Source: Rhizophagus clarus (taxonomy: Eukaryota > Glomeromycota > Glomeromycetes > Glomerales > Glomeraceae). From it: a stretch of DNA of 64,000 nt. Location: the NCBI GenBank assembly GCA_015698045.1, contig BLAL01000229.1, positions 1,586,001 through 1,650,000 of the forward strand. Direction: 5' to 3'. The position numbers were made by a program, and so were the translations under genes. Positions 60,151-64,000 of this stretch are shown here, piece after piece. Numbering within the stretch: the first letter of the stretch is position 1; the number at the start of each line of letters is the position of its first letter. Below the pieces are notes generated by a model, which was not told the origin of the DNA, did not search any database, and saw only the letters and a program-made list of their open reading frames with translations.

Positions 60151-61410
60151 AACTTTTAGTAGCTTATTCTTTATTTGTGTATATTATATTGTGTATACAT
60201 TAATGTATTTCTTTTACAACTCAATAAATGGTTATGTTTAACTGGCGTCTGATTATGTAATTTAGGCCTATAAACTAGGTAACGAAAACTGTTGGACGAA
60301 CATCACGTTAATAGACCTTATTTCAATATAATTATGGATAAATTAAAAAAATGTAACAATTGTATTACATCATATCGTATATCGGTTAATCGGCTATCAA
60401 AATATCAGTGTAACAAAATGATTGGTAAACAGACGCGACGAACAGATATTGCAAAACGCTTATCTACGCTTACGCTGACAACCATTTTCCTAACATATCC
60501 ATTACCCGATAACTATTATCCGACACATATTTTCCGAATGGATTTTTTACCGACATATCATTTTTCCCGTCATGATATTATCTTGACATAGCAAAATGAT
60601 TTACAAAAAGTGTTTGTAATATAAGGGAATTCTCCTACATATTTTACAACAAAAAAATATTTAAATTCGTAAAAAAAAAAACAATTTAGAAAACATGCTA
60701 TTATAAATGATTAATAACTAAAATATAAGAATTACAAATTTCTGTATACCCACTGATTTAATTATAAGGTACAAACATCTTATACTTGGAGCTAAAATTT
60801 TCTTTCAGAGCTTGAATTTCTTCGCTACAGTTATTCTCTCTTGGATTTTTTAAGAGGTATTGCACATAACATTCCTCTATAATTTTTGCTTATCAGTTTC
60901 TGCGTTATTTTAATAGCTTGTATGTGTTTTCATATCCGAATAAAATTGCTTGAGATATTTTGTATGAAAATAAACTGAATTAAAAGTAACGAATAAAATT
61001 ATTGCAAGTTTTTTTTTTTTCGTTAAATAAATTATTTAATATGCGTAAATAAAACTTCTTATTTCGGTAAAGGATTTTTGATAATTTACTCATTTTGGGA
61101 AAATACCATGTCGGGAATATGTTGCTGGGTATCTTTTCTATGTTGGACGTCATAATCTTTATTAAATCTCATATCTCGAATCATCAAACACGATATAAAT
61201 TTTTGAAAATCATCATAATCTTATTGTATATCAAGATATATAACGTTACAAGTATAAAAAACGGTACTTACTTTTATTATGAGAATTTTAATATACACTA
61301 CCGAATTTAAAATATTTAGAGATGTTTATTAATAAATTAAAAAAGCTTAAATATTCAAAAATTCGTAATTTATTTAATATCGGTGAACGTGTCTCTAGTC
61401 ATGAGACCTG
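60151..61410. other. Intergenic, nothing recognised
   Basis: AT-rich. The plus-strand frame at 60292-60591 (99 codons, non-ATG start) has no motif and an unusual run of TATCCG/CCGACATAT words, so I do not call it a gene. Confidence 0.45.
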
Positions 61411-61578
61411 CAGTGCAGGTTAATCGGCCCAAACCGGTCCCAATCGGTCCCAAGTTTTGATATGATTTTTTTATTATTTTTAGAGTAGGTTACTTAATGG
61501 AGGTAAATGATTACACTTTTCTGGGATCCAAATTGTTTTCGAACTGATTTGGACCGATCGGACCGGTTAACATCCCTA
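61411..61578. mobile_element. About 168-bp hAT-like MITE inside the GST upstream block
   Basis: The GST upstream consensus GACCTGCAGCTTATGAACTT is interrupted: GACCTGCAG, then an element starting TGCAGGTTAATCGG and ending CCGGTTAACATCCCTA, then a TTGCAGCTTATGAACTT continuation. Inside, AACCGGTCCCAATCGGTCC on the left is mirrored by GGACCGATCGGACCGGTT on the right. About 8 flanking bases (ACCTGCAG, GGTTGCAG) look like a worn target duplication. Confidence 0.6.
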
Positions 61579-61792
61579 CGGTTGCAGCTTATGAACTTCA
61601 AAAGGCTTTTAGTCGGACATCCATTAATGTGGTATACTTCCCGATTTATGATTAGCATTTCCTAATTGGTAAATGAATAAGAATATACTAATTAATGTTG
61701 TGAATAATAATAATAGAATTATTAATTGGGAATCAAAGGTAAAGTAATTTTTTTTAGACCGAATTTATGCTATATAAAGAATTAAAATTCTT

Positions 61793-61800
61793 TATAAATA
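61793..61800 (+). promoter_or_regulatory. TATA box of GST copy 11
   Basis: TATAAATA followed by CGATCTTAAAAATACCTTGC, 82 bases before the ATG, the closest spacing in the array. Confidence 0.65.
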
Positions 61801-61874
61801 CGATCTTAAAAATACCTTGCCGAATTTCAATCAACATTATTGTTTTTTTTAAAAAAAAACATAACTCGTAAAAA

Positions 61875-62617
61875 ATGACCATAAAAGTTTTCGGAAAACC
61901 TGTATCTCCTTACACTCAAATGGTATACTACGTTCTTAAAGAACTAGGATTGTCTTATGAAATCATTCAACCAAGTAGTCTCGAAGAAATTAAGACTTCA
62001 GAATATTTAGCTACCAAGCATCCTTTGTAAGTAAAAAATTTTTTTCTTTCATTGGTTATATGTACGTCACCGAAAATTTACAAGTTACTGATCTTTTTCT
62101 TTCCTTTTTTTTTTTTAATAGCGGAAGAGCCCCTTATCTCGATGATGATGGATTCCATATTTATGAATCTCGTGCAATAGCTCGTTATTTAGTAAATAAA
62201 TATCAAGGAACCAAAACTTCCACCATCCTTATTCCTTCTGATGTACAAAAAGCCGCTTTGGTAGAACAATTTATTTCAGTAGAAATCTCTTATTATTCTC
62301 AACCTTTAAATAAAATTTTTAGACAATTCGTAATGAAGAAATTTTATGGCACTGAACCTGATCTTAAAACTGCTAACGAAACTCGTGAAGAAATTGAAAA
62401 AACTTTAGATGTTTATGAAAAATTGTTGGAGGACAAAGATTATTTAACTGGAGAATTTTCTTTAGCTGATCTTCTTCACGTTCCTCTTACTTTGTATGTC
62501 ATTAAAAATGGTGAAGGAGATTTATGGAATAAACGTTCTAATGTTTCTAGATGGTTGAAGAACATTAGCGAACGTGAAAGCTGGAAAAATATTGCCACTG
62601 AATATAAATTAACATAG
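61875..62617 (+). CDS. Glutathione S-transferase, phi-like (copy 11)
   Basis: Exons 61875-62026 and 62122-62617, 215 residues. Ser11 is in GKPVSPYTQMVYYV. The loop before the cis-proline is FGRAPYL rather than FGKIPYL, changing a residue (Lys53 to Arg) next to the glutathione site. Glu66-Ser67 is kept. Helix 4 is ISYYSQPLNKIFRQFVMKKF. WLKNISERESW replaces WWKNISERESW. The acceptor is TTAATAG. It is the last GST of the window. Confidence 0.9.
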
Positions 62618-63690
62618 TACACAATTTTTTTTTGATATGTATTATAGTGTGAATATAATTATGTATTTCTTTAAATAAATGATAATTGCTAACTGATTAT
62701 GGATATATCCTATCCAGCTTGAAAAAAAAAACTTGAAACATTTCGGAAAATTTCCGGAAATTAGTTTTTTTAACCGGCTTTTTTTGTATTACTATTAATT
62801 TGATTATAAAATAAGTATAATATATGAAATCTTCTGCACCATGACCGAAAATCATCAATGATTTTCTGATCAAAATCCATCATATTGGTTACTTGTTTTA
62901 GGGTAAAATTTGGATTACAGATCACGTCCTGAATATTGAAGGGTTATATTTTTGTAAATCTGTAGTTGCAGAATCGAAGTATAGGATACTGAATGTTCCA
63001 ATTGCAGCAATAGAGTAGAATTAACGCTATTTCTAATGAAACAAAGAGTTCTCATGAATCGAGAGCGAACATTTTCATCTATATCAAACAGTCTATCAAA
63101 TCATCAGTAAAAAGAATAACCGATCATCCTTATCTTTTTACTGGCCATCTGTAGTAAAAGAATCGAAATTCTTTATATCTGCACAAAATTCAAAGTATTA
63201 TTAGTAAATTTATGAATATCGAGATTTATGCCAAGTGAACTCCAGAAGCCTTTATTGATGGTAATATAATTAAAGGATAAGCCGCCTCGGAAACTCAAAA
63301 AAACAGGTATTAATCGTAATATTGTTCTCATCACGCTTGTAGATTTCCAGATTCATGCGTTACATATAACATTATGAAAGAGCGGCGATTAATTTTATCA
63401 AACAGTAATTGTTCTTCTTATTCTAATGGATCCACAAAACAGTGGGAAGCCTAATCACATTCTCGTCAATCATCAATCTCTTACTCACTATCAAACAAAA
63501 TATGAAATGAAGGAATGAATGAAAGACCTAGTGATGCAAAAGATAATTCTGTGTGTTCTTACATTCTTCCGAAAATGTTCTTTTTTTCCTGAGCTCTAAT
63601 GATTGCTGAGATATAGTACAAGAAATGAAATGACAGTAGACGGAAAAATAAATTTAACAGCTATGATGTCAGTTACGAAAAAAAAATGAT
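62618..63690. other. Intergenic, nothing recognised
   Basis: After the GST polyadenylation-type AATAAATG (about 62675) no frame, repeat pair or RNA gene is seen. The composition is slightly less AT-rich than the spacers between GSTs, which may mean older coding DNA of the right-hand Crinkler-type gene. Confidence 0.4.
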
Positions 63691-63699
63691 TTTTCTTGT

Positions 63700-64000
63700 T
63701 CGAGGGTAAAACACTTCAAGTAGGGACTATGATGATGATCATCCGCTGGTTCATAATCTGGAGAATAACGTCCAACGATATTGGACTCATCTTAATACCA
63801 AGTCTTTCCGTATGCTCTTCAGAATAACACCCTTAAGTTTGTCTTTACTAGCTTCAACCTTCCAAAGGTTCATTTCAACAGGATTGATTATTAATGCTAG
63901 ATTCATTCTTAGTCCATATATACTCCTTGAAGCTGTGAAATTTGAAGTTGCTAATGTCGATTGTTGTAGTATTATTTATTGTAATTGAAAAACAATGGGC
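63700..64000 (-). pseudogene. Decayed Crinkler-type header, cut by the window edge
   Basis: On the minus strand the pieces FKEYIWTKNE, EMNLWKVEASKDKLKG and YSPDYEPADDHHH occur in the order expected of a Crinkler header, but not in one frame. A flanking TTCTTGTTCGAG-G is also found beside the fragment at the left end of the window. It is a fossil and clearly broken. Confidence 0.45.

Noticed and set aside
60292-60591. Plus-strand frame of 99 codons
   Set aside because: No ATG at the start, no motif, and word repetition typical of repeat DNA.

Overview
This window is very AT-rich eukaryotic DNA with short GT-AG introns, homopolymer runs and many tandemly duplicated small genes. The gene mix (expanded F-box protein, Crinkler-type header fragments, a large glutathione S-transferase tandem array, C2H2 and transposase-type repeat genes) suggests a fungus with a repeat-rich genome, most likely an arbuscular mycorrhizal (Glomeromycotina, Rhizophagus-like) species. 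The organism is inferred, not shown.

Left part (1-8.4 kb): a Crinkler-type header fragment is followed by a cluster of five small two-exon genes on the minus strand, all derived from a ubiquitin-like fold. Two are intact (80 residues, ending in a cysteine-rich CGQCGC tail where ubiquitin has Gly-Gly) and three are decayed. They lie in two tandem 2.3-2.4 kb units, each carrying one intact and one decayed copy, plus an outlying decayed copy. Several foldback and TIR elements lie around them.

Middle-left part (8.4-19.6 kb): a first GST gene (minus), a small secreted Asn-rich protein, a four-exon SAM-dependent methyltransferase, an F-box protein and a six-exon REX4-like 3'-5' exonuclease with a His-rich tract and a CCHC zinc knuckle.

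Right part (21.8-62.6 kb): a same-strand array of GST genes. Counting the minus-strand gene there are eleven copies: nine look intact and two are pseudogenes. There is also a stub of a start. All share one intron (phase 2, after codon 50 in full-length copies), a TATAAATA box mostly 90-130 bp before the ATG, and phi-class active-site features. Intergenic DNA is filled with segmental duplications of GST plus flanks, a nearly complete Tigger/pogo transposon, several non-autonomous TIR elements, degenerate tandem repeats and two decayed repeat-family genes. A second decayed Crinkler-type header lies at the right end, in the same orientation as the first.

Together the intact genes suggest a region specialised in lineage-specific amplification: glutathione conjugation enzymes, a divergent ubiquitin-like family, an F-box protein and effector-type fragments. 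No tRNA, rRNA or CRISPR array was recognised.
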